This document shows positions 32,372-42,681 of a stretch of DNA of 64,000 nt, piece by piece (position 1 is the stretch's first letter; each line of letters begins with the position of its first letter). Under the pieces are notes generated by a model that was not told where the DNA came from, searched no databases, and worked only from the letters and a program-made list of their open reading frames with translations. Source of the DNA: Podospora pseudocomata (Eukaryota > Ascomycota > Sordariomycetes > Sordariales > Podosporaceae); the NCBI RefSeq assembly GCF_035222375.1, contig NW_026946365.1, positions 310,001 to 374,000 on the forward strand. Reading direction: 5' to 3'. A program made the translations under genes and the position numbers.

Positions 32372-33318
32372 ATGTTACGAACAGCCTTCGGGACGCTCGA
32401 GGCCCTTGTGGAGCGGAGCGCCTTGTCCATTACCAGAAATACCACAGGGAGACAGCTTTGGGCGAAACGGATATCGGCCAATACAACCAACGGATTACCA
32501 TGGCATTGGAGGGCGAGGTTGTCACAGCTTAGACAGGCTTCACCAACCAAGTCCGCCTCGAACAAGAGCCCCTCGAAAGCCATCCCGCGCCAACAACTCA
32601 AAAACTCTTCTTTCACATCACGGCGGAATTTTCACTCTTCCAAAGCGAGGCGGGGGGATTCTGAGTCGGCCAAGAATGGGACTAAGACCACTGGGTCGCT
32701 GAGCCTGCGCGATAGGTTGAAGAAGCTATCGAGAGAGTACGGTTGGACGGCCATGGGTATCTACCTGGCTTTGTCTGTCTTGGACTTTCCGTTCTGCTTT
32801 CTGTTGGTGCGGACTGTGGGCACGGAGAGGATAGGTAGGAGCTACCCCAGTGTAGTATATACTGCTGGGACAATCAAAGCTGACTGGTGGCCTTGGCGTT
32901 GAACAGCTCATGTCGAAGAAGTAGTGGTGTCGAACGCAAAAAAGGTGATTCCGGAGCGAGTTCAGAATCGATGGAACGAGTATCGCAAGTCTTTGAAGGA
33001 AGCAAAGCAAGAGCTCACTGGCAAGGCTGATGCCGAAGTGGTGGGCCACGGCGTAGCCGAAGCGGAGGAAGCAAACAAGGGAGAGGGAGCCAGTAAGTTC
33101 ATGCGGTGCTTTTGTGCCATGTCACGACACGTAACCTAACATTTCGTCTAGGCTTGGCAACCCAGCTCGCGCTGGCTTATGCTATTCACAAAAGCTTCAT
33201 CTTCTTCCGCATTCCCTTGACAGCAGCTATCACTCCCAAGATCGTAAAGACCCTTCGGGGTTGGGGCTGGCAAATCGGCAAGCGCCCGGTCAGGCCACAC
33301 AAAAAGGCATCTGACTAG
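32372..33318 (+). CDS. Mitochondrial DUF1279/FAM210-like membrane protein
   Basis: Three exons, 32372-32834, 32907-33092 and 33152-33318, give 271 residues. The N-terminus (MLRTAFGTLEALVERSALS, then many Arg, Lys and Ser) is a plausible mitochondrial presequence with RRNFHSSKARR near residue 90. The DUF1279 core is RLKKLSREYGWTAMGIYLAL, then a hydrophobic SVLDFPFCFLLVRTVGTERI, and a later segment TQLALAYAIHKSFIFFRIP that pairs with it, followed by LTAAITPKIVKTLRGWGW. The charged stretch between (KVIPERVQNRWNEYRKSL) looks like a helix. In yeast the family is annotated as Nat2, and animal members are FAM210A/B, mitochondrial proteins with roles in organelle homeostasis; the activity in fungi is not settled. 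Introns are 72 and 59 nt (GTAGGA and GTAAGT donors). Head to head with the AIM24-domain gene. Confidence 0.88.
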
Positions 33319-33626
33319 GACCTCGAGTAGGCTATGTGGTCTCTGGACCAAGCGGTTGCTCGTGCCTGTGACAACTCTATGGCGACATATAGCGTTTGAG
33401 TATGGTATGTCAAAGCTGCATTTTGTCTAGAGAAATCTCTCCCTCATAGAATATGTAACATCACCTCTGTTCCACTTATCGTCTCCTTTTGTTTGACCCG
33501 GGATATCGTGGATGTCTCGATCATAATATATGGGGAGGGGGGGGGCGTCAAAGTTCAGCGCAGATCCTCCCTGAGTCCTGTTCAACATGGAACTGCGGAA
33601 CAATTCCGCAAAACACAGACTTTTAG

Positions 33627-33848
33627 CTTTCTCTCTCGTTTCGAAACGCAAAGCAATTCCGGGTCGCTGAGGCAAGCGATGTTAGTGCGCGCGGGCTGCC
33701 TCCTGTTAGTTCTCCGAGTCGACGTCGGAGCATGTCGTCAGAGCCGCAGCAAGCGACTAGTCCTGTCAAACGGGCAACGATGTGGGATGAAATGTCTGGA
33801 GGCGAAGACAACTTTGCATGGCATGGTCATGTGAACCCTGTGCATTAG
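33627..33848 (+). other. Coding-like open stretch, possible terminal exon of a small gene
   Basis: An open frame directly after an in-frame TAG that could double as a splice acceptor (CTTTTAG). It runs 73 codons to a TAG and reads like a small conserved protein C-terminus: Ser/Arg-rich PSRRRSMSSEPQQ, then ATMWDEMSGGEDNFAWHGH. It holds an internal ATG at 33732 that would give 38 residues. I could not place an upstream exon with confidence. No family recognised. Confidence 0.3.
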
Positions 33849-35247
33849 TGCAGAGGTCAGAATAAGGTTTACGCTACTGGGCAACGTTCGTACAAGGACC
33901 AATCACCTCTGCTTCTCTGGACGGACTTTCAAGGTTTCCTGGTTTCAAATCACGCCTCGCGTTGTCATTTGCTCTCGTGGCGGTTAACGGGAAACCCCTC
34001 CCGCGTCGTCTGGAGACCGGGTGGTCCCTACAGGAGAGGTACGAGGTAGCAGAGCGAGGCATAGCCATGGCCCAGTGACAGGGACTTACTCACCAGGGAT
34101 GGACCGTACCAAGGCTCTGGCATTGGAAGAGTGGTTGACGGCATCATCATCATTACCAATCGAGAGACACTTTAACCTTTGCCCTGTGGTGAGAAATCTA
34201 ACGCCTACAGGAGGCAGCCCATCTCCATGATCAAGCCCCCTCCCTGGAGCTTTCACAGTCAGATGAATCAGCCAGGATACCCTACCCTAGGTCTGCGCTG
34301 GGTTCGAGAATAAGGTCCGATGGTTGCGGGATCTTGCCTTGATATCTGCTTTCCAGGTCCCCGAGAAGTCCCCGACTACCCCCTTTCTCATCGTGCTCCA
34401 CGATTCATCGCTTGGGCCCTCAGCTACATATCGCTCGCCCCATCCCACCACCCCTCCGAAAATACATATCTTGGCAGACGTTTGAAGTCTTATGATCTTG
34501 ACATCGTCGTAGTTTGGCTTCTTTTCGCTGTGAGTTTGGCAGACAGCATACCTTCTACAATCCTGAAACTCGAAGTGAATGCAAAAATATCCCCATGAAC
34601 TGGCCAGATATGGGAGACCAAGACTGGAACGATAACTGTCTAGTCATCAGCATCCCGTCTCGAGCAATCTGACGTGCCAAAATGGGATGAACGGTTGTCC
34701 ATCCACGTGTGCTTCACTCGGACGAATGTTCCTTGCCAGGTGCTGGCTGGTGTGCTGAGTAGCTTGCCCAACGGCGTTTCTCAGACACCTCTTAACACTT
34801 TACCTTGCCTTGGAGGGAATCGGAAGCTGGCCGGTAGCTCGTGGCATTGGCCGAGGTTGCCTTACCTCCAGATCCCCGCCGCTGTCAGTTTACGAGACGC
34901 TCTATTTCTTGCTTTTCGGCCCTGCGGTACAAATACGTCCTCTCCTCTAGCTCATGAATAGCGTTCTGCATGTCCTTCGGACGCGGAAAACGGGATGCAT
35001 ACCCACATGGTGGTGGCTGAGCAAAGCTGGTGTGCTTTGATCCACCCACGACTTGTACCTCACACGCTCCAACATGGATCTCGCTTGTGTTGCCATCCGA
35101 TACAAGAAGGGAGGGTTCTCTTGCCAATAAAATAGGAGGGAGGAGTCAAGCTCAGCGATCACACTCCCTTGTTGGCAGCCATATGAATGACAAACGCCGA
35201 AGCACCACTCATCTCAAACAGATTCTGCCCACTTCTTTTGCTCACCC

Positions 35248-35257
35248 ATATAAACCA
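35248..35257 (+). promoter_or_regulatory. TATA-like element
   Basis: CATATAAACC about 150 bases upstream of the candidate start at 35403. It is the clearest TATA-like motif in this gap, but whether it drives transcription is not known. Confidence 0.3.
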
Positions 35258-35402
35258 CTTCCTACCCGTCTTGCACCCCCAAAACCCACTAATCATGCTG
35301 TCCACACAGGAACACCAGATTCCACTGCCCACTTTATGCCCTTGTTGCCTCGCTGCCATATCACCACCGGATCTGATCACCAACCCCCCTTCCCTCCATA
35401 CA

Positions 35403-35837
35403 ATGACCACCGGTCAACAGTCAACTACAACCAACTCAATACCGTCACAGTCGCCCGCAATGGTCCCCTCCTCCCTCACGACACCACAAGAACAGTCCGC
35501 CTTGGCAGCCCTGCATGGGCTCACACTTGAACAAGAGCTGATCCTGCGCGAGAAAGTAACGCCTTCCTCGGTCATGTTCGCCTTGGAACTCGCTCGGGAA
35601 AGCGAGGAGGGGGCCATCGAACCAACGGTCGCAAAGCTCCTCACAGACGCCTTCAACAAAATCTGGAACAAAGTCGTGACCAGGCCTGATCTCTACCTCA
35701 TGTCAGAACAAGAATTCGCCGTGTTCAATTATTTTCAGTCATTCTGGCCGGACAAGGAGATTGCGAGAAAGGCAGTAGCCAGGTTTTGGGACAACCCTTG
35801 GGCCTTTGCGACTCCCGCAGGCCAGCGCCGGTCATGA
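35403..35837 (+). CDS. Hypothetical protein, orphan
   Basis: A 144-residue open frame with good codon bias in its second half. After a Ser/Thr/Gln-rich start it has a helical segment (LTLEQELILREKVTPSSVMF, then TVAKLLTDAFNKIWNKV) and an aromatic end (FAVFNYFQSFWPD, then ARFWDNPWAF). There is no signal peptide, membrane segment or motif I recognise. The start was placed at 35403 (ATACAATGACC context, downstream of a TATA-like motif at 35248). In-frame ATGs at 35295 and 35187 would add 36 or 72 residues. It may be lineage-specific. A second open stretch in another frame begins near its end (35786-35983). Confidence 0.45.
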   Translation: MTTGQQSTTTNSIPSQSPAMVPSSLTTPQEQSALAALHGLTLEQELILREKVTPSSVMFALELARESEEGAIEPTVAKLLTDAFNKIWNKVVTRPDLYLMSEQEFAVFNYFQSFWPDKEIARKAVARFWDNPWAFATPAGQRRS

Positions 35838-36556
35838 CGGGACTGGTCATGGTCTCCACTTTTGCCGTGCCGCGAAAACCAGGTTCGGATCGAGGTCGTG
35901 GTCGGGGTCGGTTCTCGGGGGATCCACAAACCGGAATTGTGGAGCTCAACCGACGTCTTACAGAAACGAAGGCAACGGCCTGAGTCAGGGCTGGCCTGAT
36001 GGAACAAAAAGTCAGCTTTTCCAAATAATTTTCAAAACACGCGGTCCCTGGGGATTCACCGATAGCCTCTCACCCCCCAACTCACAAATCAAAGATGCGG
36101 TCGTTTGCCAGAACTGCCCCTCCGCCAAGCCTTTTCCCCTTTTGATCAACTGCCTGCACCACGGAGCGGGGGAAGACAACAGCCGATAACAAGCCAACGC
36201 CGGCTGCCACAGTTTTTGATGGCTGAATTGTGCCTTGATGTTTAATATACCCTTTATTATTTATTGTGCATGCTATCTCGGGTTCGGAGCGCGGGGAATG
36301 GAAGGACAGCAAGCGGCGATGTGTTTTGAGGTTGCGCTTGGTTTATTAGGAGTTTGGGGAATGGAGGAGGGAGTGTTGCACTTGGGGTAGATAGCACCGC
36401 ATCTGTATTCACCTCTCTCTCTGCCTGGTTTACTGTTCTTTTCCTTTTTGTATGCTTTTTATCTTTGTGTTTTAAAGGTTTCCTGTCTGCTAGTAACAAT
36501 ACATTGATCGCAACTGACAAACCAAGGCCAACAACATTCCCCAACTGTGAAACTTG
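35838..36556. other. Intergenic region with Arg/Gly-coding stretch
   Basis: Mostly 3' flank of the candidate gene and promoter of the amidase gene. At 35880-35983 a plus-strand frame encodes GSDRGRGRGRF and then ends at TGA; it could be a missed second exon of the preceding gene or chance. The rest has no clear feature. Confidence 0.4.
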
Positions 36557-39013
36557 ATGGGTGCTGTCATGGCGGGCCCTGAGGGTTGCTACGATGAAGA
36601 TCTAAAAGACGATTCCCCTCAACGCCCTCTTCTTGTTCAAGACACCATCACTCCCGCCGACAACGGCCAACTACGGCGCCGGCGGTGTATTATGCTCTGG
36701 CTAACGGCCTTTTTGGCGGGGCTGACGCTTATTTCCGCACTTCACCAGACGCGTTGTTTGAAAGTGCATGGACCAGCAACGGCAGCATCGATTGCTAAGC
36801 ATCATCTCGACGATTTCTGGCAATCCCTCAGATCTCGAGCAGCACAGAATGACGATCCCCCGCCAGCCCCTGCCCCCACGCGGGCTGTTCTCAAAACCTT
36901 TGAAGTCGCACAGCCAGTGCGGATGCCAGATGGCCCAGTTCAGAGCGACGGCTCGACCCGGCATGGGAATGAGTACAGCCCCAAGCTGTGCACGGTTTTG
37001 CTCATGAGAAGGGACTTTGCGTGGAGCTATGGTGATCCGTTCATTGGTACAGATGTCCCTTTACCACTATGCCGCATTTGCACCATGAAATTCTGTCGTT
37101 TTCTGAGCTGTCGATTCTGATACAAGAGTCATAACCAGGGGATTATACACCTCCCGACTGTCCTTTCAACAGAGTGGTGCTCAACTTTAGCTCCGTTTCT
37201 GTCGGCAGACAGTTTGACCGGCTTGCGGTGATGTACTTTGGGGATACCGAGGTTTGTAAGTGTATCCGCCTTCACATCATGCCTCGAGGAAGTAGATAAC
37301 TAATAGTAAATTTCTCAGGGAGAACTTCCACAGCCCAGCCCACCGCGCCTCCCGGAATAAGCTGGATCTACCTCAAGGACATGACGCACTACATGTACTT
37401 TTGGAAACGCCCTCAAAAAGTCATCTTTGACCTGGGAAACCTGATCAGTAAGACCCCGTGCCAGCCGATCTCGTCCGTTTCGGTGTTGACGTGAACCAAA
37501 AGACGAGAAATACACCGGCATCTTCAACACCACCATGACAGCCATCTTCTACAACGACCCAAACCCCCACCCCGCCAACCAAGCCCAGCAAGCCCCTCCC
37601 TCAGACCTGATCTTCCCCATCTCGGCCCGGTTGTCCTCGACCAATTCGCCAAGCGTGTTCACCCTCCCCTCCCAACGCGCCATCACTACCTTTTCCGCTG
37701 GCTCCCTTCCCCGTGACATCCGCCGCGCGGTCGTCTCCCTCTCCACCACGGGACAGGCAAGCGAAGAATTCTTTTGGTCCAACGTCCTCGAGTCAGACAC
37801 GGCAACATTCGAAGATGACCCCCTCCCGGGGCTGTCCCCCTTTAGAGAGGTGCAGCTCTACATTGACAACCAACTCGCCGGGGTGTCGTGGCCTTTTCCC
37901 GTCATCTTCACCGGGGGTGTAGTACCGAGTTTGCACCGGCCCATCGTTGGGATCCAGGCGTTTGATATCAAGGAGCAGGAGATCGACATCAGCCCCTGGT
38001 TACCTCTGCTCTGTGATGGAGAGGAACACACGTTCGAGATCAAGATTGCCGGCGTGGGCAGGGATGGGAAGTTGACGGAAAAGGTAGGGGACAACTGGGT
38101 GGTGACTGGCAAGATGTTTATCTGGTTGGATTACGACAGGAAGGATGAGCACGCTTGTGCAAAGGGGGATGGGTGCATCACCACTGGGCTGAAGCAGCCG
38201 ATGGTTACAGCGCTGGAGCCCGAGATTGTGGCGCGCAGTGAGGCCAAGCTGGATCGGCAGCAGCTAGGTAATGAGACGTTGGATTACTCGATTGTGGTCA
38301 AAAGAAAGATCGAGATTAGGGGGCAGGTGTCGGCTTTCCTGGGCCGGGAGAAGATGCAGGAAGTGAAATGGGTGCAGGAGCTGGCGTATTCAAATCAGGG
38401 GTTGATTTCTCAGCATGGATTGCAGGCGATAAATGATTTAACGATCGAGGGGAGAGACCAGGCTGGGTTTGTTTCCAACGATCTGGAGAAAGGCAACCAG
38501 CGGGGAGGGTATGAGGTGCTGTATCAGTACCCGCTGTCCGTGAACTCAAGCTATGCGGTATCAGAACAGGGGAACTTGAGTATTTGGGCGCACGCCATTC
38601 AGGGAAGGCAGGTAGAGGTGGACGGATGGGGAGGAGGGGTGGTGTTCCCGACCGGACTGGAAGCCTTTGACACGGGATACAGCAGGTCCAAGCTGTACAC
38701 GATCAAAGAGGGCATAGCAGAGTATCGCCAGACAGGCGATCAGATGAGCAGTACAGGATGGGGCGAGTCGAGCCAAGAGTTTGAGTTTACGGGTGACGGA
38801 GAAGAATTGTACTGGAGGAGCGTGGGGGCTGTGAATGGGACTGTTATTTATGACCGGAAGAGAATGGGAGGGGACGTGATTGTGGGAGGTCCCAGAATAG
38901 TGTCTCAAGTGGCACTGAACAGTGACGGCGTTTCTACTCAGGCTTCTGGATATGATTCTGGAGAGGCGGTAGCAAAATGGCCAAGGTTGTTTCCGAAGGA
39001 AAATGGGGCTTGA
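36557..39013 (+). CDS. Peptide N-glycosidase A family (PNGase A-like) membrane protein
   Basis: Family members include almond PNGase A, which cleaves the bond between N-glycan and Asn. Four exons, 36557-37046, 37139-37255, 37319-37447 and 37503-39013, give 748 residues. Residues 45-63 (IMLWLTAFLAGLTLISALH) form one membrane segment after a basic stretch (LRRRR), so this is a type II protein with the catalytic part in the lumen or outside. The conserved core includes DYTPPDCPFNRVVLNFSSVS, VGRQFDRLAVMYFGDTEVW, ISWIYLKDMTHYMYFWKRP, KYTGIFNTTMTAIFYND, ELYWRSVGAVNG and WLPLLCDGEEHTFEIKI. Many Asn-x-Ser/Thr sites are present. Introns are 92, 63 and 55 nt, all phase 1; the exon joins restore family motifs. 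I do not name catalytic residues. Expected role is glycan trimming or recycling; the substrate is unknown. Confidence 0.88.
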
Positions 39014-40583
39014 GCCTGGGTTTGATCTATTGATTGGTATGAGACAGTAGCACAGCCACTGTTTACTTTCTCCTCTTGATGATGTACCCACATGTCGATA
39101 TGGCAACGTGTTGAGTGATCCGGAGTTACGGATAATGGGAGGTGAGTGATAATGGCACCACGGATGGCACTCCTTTCTCATAGGTAAACTGGGAAAAGAG
39201 GCCGCCAAGATATTTGGACCAAGAGCTTCACAACACCACCGGGTGCCAAGCCTCGGTGTGGAATGCTCACCACAACCGGGCACGGAGCTCTCCACGGGCC
39301 CCGAGATACGGGTGCGCGGAATAGAGTCCATTGTTCTCTGGAGCCGCTGCTTTGGAAACGGGGTTCCACACAATGAGGGGGAGGGGGAGCAGCACGTGGC
39401 ACTCATGCATCGCCGTTGCTGGGTCAGAGAGAACAAAAAGGCTGAAGGCTGTCATCAGGGGTGGTGGACTGCAACCCTCGCCACATAATAATTGACATAC
39501 AAGTAGGTTAACTCATACCATATTGTGAACTATGCCCTGAAGATAATTACCAGGCCCTCAAAGATATTTATAGGCCTTTCAATATTTAATAGGCTTATGA
39601 AAATAGTTAATAGGCCTATGAAGATAGTTAATAGGCCTATAAAGATAGTAATAGGCCTTTTAAAATGTTTAGAAGGCCTACTGATTTGCTTCTAAGGCAT
39701 GGGTTTATGATATGGGAGAGCTTATTTGCTGTCTCAATATTTTGTGAGGAGTGTGATGGCTTATTGGAGCAATGGCCCAATGGCGCTAACGGCTTCAACA
39801 GAAAAAAAAAAGGGTGGCTTGTGTCCCAGCCAACCGACCCCATCACCCTTCAACATCCTTGTAGCAGATCACAGAATGTCTTGCGTGGACTGAGGAGCTG
39901 GCGGTAAGCTCGGCGCATGGCTATGGAGGCTATGGAGACACAGAAAGTTTTGTGTGGATGAGAGTGTCGCTCTTTTGGAGCAGCTGTTTCGGACTGGGGC
40001 AGACAAAGAGGAATTCGGGGTCGTGGACGGAAGCGCCATTGTTGACATGCGGTGTCGACAAAAGGAGCTTGGGCCGCTGTCGCCACCAAAAAACTGCCGT
40101 CATTGCCCCACTTTTCAGCAGTGTTGTGCAACAGCTCGATGATGCTCTTTCTTCCCCAGTTTCCCCTCGGCCATCCTGGGCATTATCTTGAGTTTGTATG
40201 GCTCCTTCTTTTGTTGATCATATGTGACGGGCTGCTTTCTTAATAATACCGCCCTCCGATTTATTGCGACCAGCACTCTTAGCCAGCCTAAAAACCGAAC
40301 CCCCCCCCCAATCCACACATCCCAAAACCACACCATCCATCATCCGTGCAGAAGTGACGACTCGCATTCCTGGGCACCTACACACCGGATAGCCAACAAT
40401 TCGCCTACAAGACCAGAACTATCCCACGAGTCGTATTATTTTTCTCAGCACACATTAAAAAAAAACAACACCTACCCATAGCTATTTACGTCACAGACCT
40501 CACCTACACGAATTGCCGAATTGATCCAGTTCCGACGGCAAAACCCGACGACAGCTACTACCTCGCACAAGGAAATCGCCAAG
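39014..40583. other. Intergenic region with AT-rich tandem array
   Basis: Contains the tandem AGGCCT array at 39538-39681 and otherwise no gene. C-rich runs (CCCCCCCCC near 40300-40310) and an A-run near 40459 lie upstream of the Nce102-like start. Confidence 0.5.
39538..39681. repeat. Degenerate ~20-bp tandem array with AGGCCT cores
   Basis: About seven copies of an AT-rich unit near AAGATAGTTAATAGGCCTAT. The AGGCCT (or one-base variant) cores begin at 39552, 39572, 39591, 39612, 39633, 39653 and 39674, spaced 19-21 bp. The core and its flanks are palindromic (ATAGGCCTAT). No terminal repeats or coding sequence accompany it. Confidence 0.9.
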
Positions 40584-41090
40584 ATGGAAAAAACACCGCT
40601 CTACTTCCGCTCAGCGCAGCTCCTCTTCATTCTCATCACCACGGCCCTGATAGGCAATGTGATCGCTACCAACGTCTCGGCCGCTTCGTCGGCCACAGCA
40701 GCCATCAACTTCACCATGTTCGTCCTTGTAATCACCTGGCTAGCCGCCCTTTACGGTCTCATTTCCACCGTCATTGAGCGTCTCTCCTACCCGGTCGGCC
40801 TTCTCGCCCTCGACGCAGCCGCTACGCTCTTCACCTTTATCGCCGCCATCGTGCTGGCTGCCAAGTTGACAGTTGTTAACTGCGCCGACCCAGGCAATAA
40901 GGCGGCCGATTGGATTGCCTACGGCAGCACCGACAATACCAAGCGGTGCAGACAGATCCAGGCGTCGACCGTGTTTATGTGGTTCTTGTTTCCGCTGTTC
41001 ACGGCCGTTCTGGTGCTGAGCCTCATGGGATTTCGCAGGGGGGGTGGTAGCGTGAGGACTGGTCCGACTATGAGCCAGATTGGCGTATAA
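40584..41090 (+). CDS. NCE102: Nce102/Fhn1-like MARVEL-domain membrane protein
   Basis: A 168-residue single-exon tetraspan protein. Four segments are visible at about 11-27, 42-60, 69-91 and 126-146. The start at ATG 40584 (MEKTPLYFRSAQLLF) places TM1 near the N-terminus, as in Nce102. The loop between TM3 and TM4 holds two Cys (VNCADPGN and KRCRQ), as expected for the MARVEL fold, and the length is close to yeast Nce102 (173). Members localise to eisosomes (plasma-membrane furrows) and help sense sphingolipid state in yeast. Function here is inferred from the family. Confidence 0.85.
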   Translation: MEKTPLYFRSAQLLFILITTALIGNVIATNVSAASSATAAINFTMFVLVITWLAALYGLISTVIERLSYPVGLLALDAAATLFTFIAAIVLAAKLTVVNCADPGNKAADWIAYGSTDNTKRCRQIQASTVFMWFLFPLFTAVLVLSLMGFRRGGGSVRTGPTMSQIGV

Positions 41091-41611
41091 GCTGCGCTGA
41101 CTTATTGGCTCCCTTTGGTTGTTATGAACGACGGGAAGAGTAGGAAACAAATGTAATGAAGATTAATGACCAACGCCGAGAGGGCTATGACGAGGGTGAT
41201 TCCCTGGGCTTCGTAATGATAAGAAATGATGGGAATGCAAAGGCTGGGGCATGTAATGATGGATTAGGTACATGGTTTGGGAGACGGGTTGTCTTTGTTT
41301 GTTTGGTATATAAGTGGGATCGTGGGTTTGGGATGCGGTAGTGGTGCCCCTGGAGCTGTACACTCAAAATAGCAACGATGTCGATAGGTCGACTTGAATA
41401 CCAACAGTTGTATTATCTGCGCATTTGAACGACAAGTTCAGTATGCCGTTGATGTAGCTGTTTTCCCATGTTTTGTGCCGTGTGTATACATATCCCAATA
41501 ACGCCATAAACGCTTCGCGGGGCCGCCCCTTATATAATTCTTCTAATCAGTTGTCGAAAAGAGGATATGTACTGCTCAGAATGGCTTTTCCCAGCCCGTG
41601 AAACCACCAAG
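41091..41611. other. Convergent 3' flanks of the Nce102-like gene and MIM2
   Basis: Between convergent genes. Nothing coding is evident. A TATATAAG-like motif near 41308 is probably incidental. Confidence 0.5.
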
Positions 41612-42005
41612 TCATAACGAAGAAGCTGCTTGCACAGCTCCCACGGCCGCAAACTCTCTCTTATTTGTCCACCGGATCTCGACGTTGTGCATCCATTCCA
41701 TATACCGCGCCCAGCCTGAAGAACTCCAGTTAGCATTATGGACCTAAAAGGCAACCAGGCACAAGAGCCAGCATACTCCAGTAGGCAAACTTGCGGCCAA
41801 GATACTTGCCCGCAAATGGCATAATAATCATTGTCAGCAAAAGCTGTAGCTGCTCTAGACTTGTCTCCCACTCCCTTTGGGCATCGGATTCGTCTTCGGA
41901 ATCGAGAATGCTGCTGGAGATGGATGGAAGGGAATCGACATCGTCGTTGTCTGAGGAGGGAGCCATGTCGGAGATGACGAAGGAGTCTGAAGTGCTCGCC
42001 ATCAT
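41612..42005 (-). CDS. MIM2: Mim2-like mitochondrial outer-membrane import factor
   Basis: Two exons, 41777-42005 and 41612-41715, separated by a 61-nt intron (GTATGC donor, GCTAAC branch, TTCAG acceptor), give 110 residues. Mim2 with Mim1 inserts alpha-helical proteins into the mitochondrial outer membrane. The sequence has an acidic, Ser-rich N-terminus (SDNDDVDSLPSISS), then WETSLEQLQLLLTMIIMPF, GKYLGRKFAYWSWARYMEW, a hydrophobic helix with flanking basic residues, and a short polar tail (VEIRWTNKREF). The exon join rebuilds the AYWSWARY motif exactly. Yeast Mim2 is 87 residues. Two start ATGs at 42005 and 42002; I use the first. Head to head with eIF2-beta across 676 bases. Confidence 0.85.
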
Positions 42006-42681
42006 GGAGCTTGGGCGATGAGGTGGGGAACAGAGCAGCGTTGGTCGGAGTACGTCACGATGTCTGAGGACGGGGGGTGAATCGGGTCTCGGTTGAGCTT
42101 TCACTAGAGTGAATGAGTCCCTCTCGTGGTATCGTGGACTGTCTACACTAGACTCGTGGCAACCGGCGCAGTGGTGAATGTATTGTATGGGTGCGGCAAC
42201 CTAAGCATGGAGCAATCTAGCATTCATTCACCTGTCCCACTGGGCGCTTCGCTTGCATTGCAGTAGCTGCTGTAGCGGGCTGGAGTGCTGGGCACTGTCT
42301 ACGCACTGTCTCCTCACCACAAGGCTTATCGTTGTCGTTATCGGCAGCTGGCAGTGAGGTGGGAGCAAAAACCCCCCGCTTGTCAGGTGACTGAGGGCCT
42401 GAGTCACAGTGAGTGAATCCAACGTCATGAAGAAGGCGCCAAGTCAGTGATAGGGCGACCATCTCTACACAGAAACCACACTTGTTCGGCTACCGAGAAA
42501 AGGCAAGGCATTAGGAAACAACCTGGCAAAAGAGACGGCTGCTGTGAACCCAGCACTTGTTGCACCCCACGAACCAGCGCACCCCGATCCCTTCTCTCAC
42601 TAGCGAAAAAAAGCGGTGGAGAGTCCAGAACATCTTCGAGAAACGAGAAAACCAAGAACCCTGTGACATCCGTGGCCAAAC
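42006..42681. other. Divergent promoter region, MIM2 and eIF2-beta
   Basis: Shared upstream region between two head-to-head genes, each near 0.7 kb or less from the other. No obvious TATA box or other motif. Confidence 0.45.

Larger units (their letters stand above)
33319..35402. other. Intergenic region with one coding-like stretch
   Basis: No assembled gene. A coding-like plus-strand open stretch lies at 33627-33848. The remainder (33850-35400) shows only short frames without codon bias. A TATA-like CATATAAACC at 35248 may serve the next candidate gene. Confidence 0.45.

Noticed and set aside
34290-34320. A GGTTCGAG sequence like a tRNA B box
   Set aside because: The last position does not fit the B-box consensus, and no acceptor stem or A box can be drawn around it.
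36557-39013. Secondary-metabolite gene cluster around the amidase gene
   Set aside because: No polyketide synthase, peptide synthetase, terpene cyclase or tailoring enzyme nearby.
41300-41320. TATATAAG motif near 41308 as a promoter
   Set aside because: It lies between two convergent genes, with no open frame downstream.
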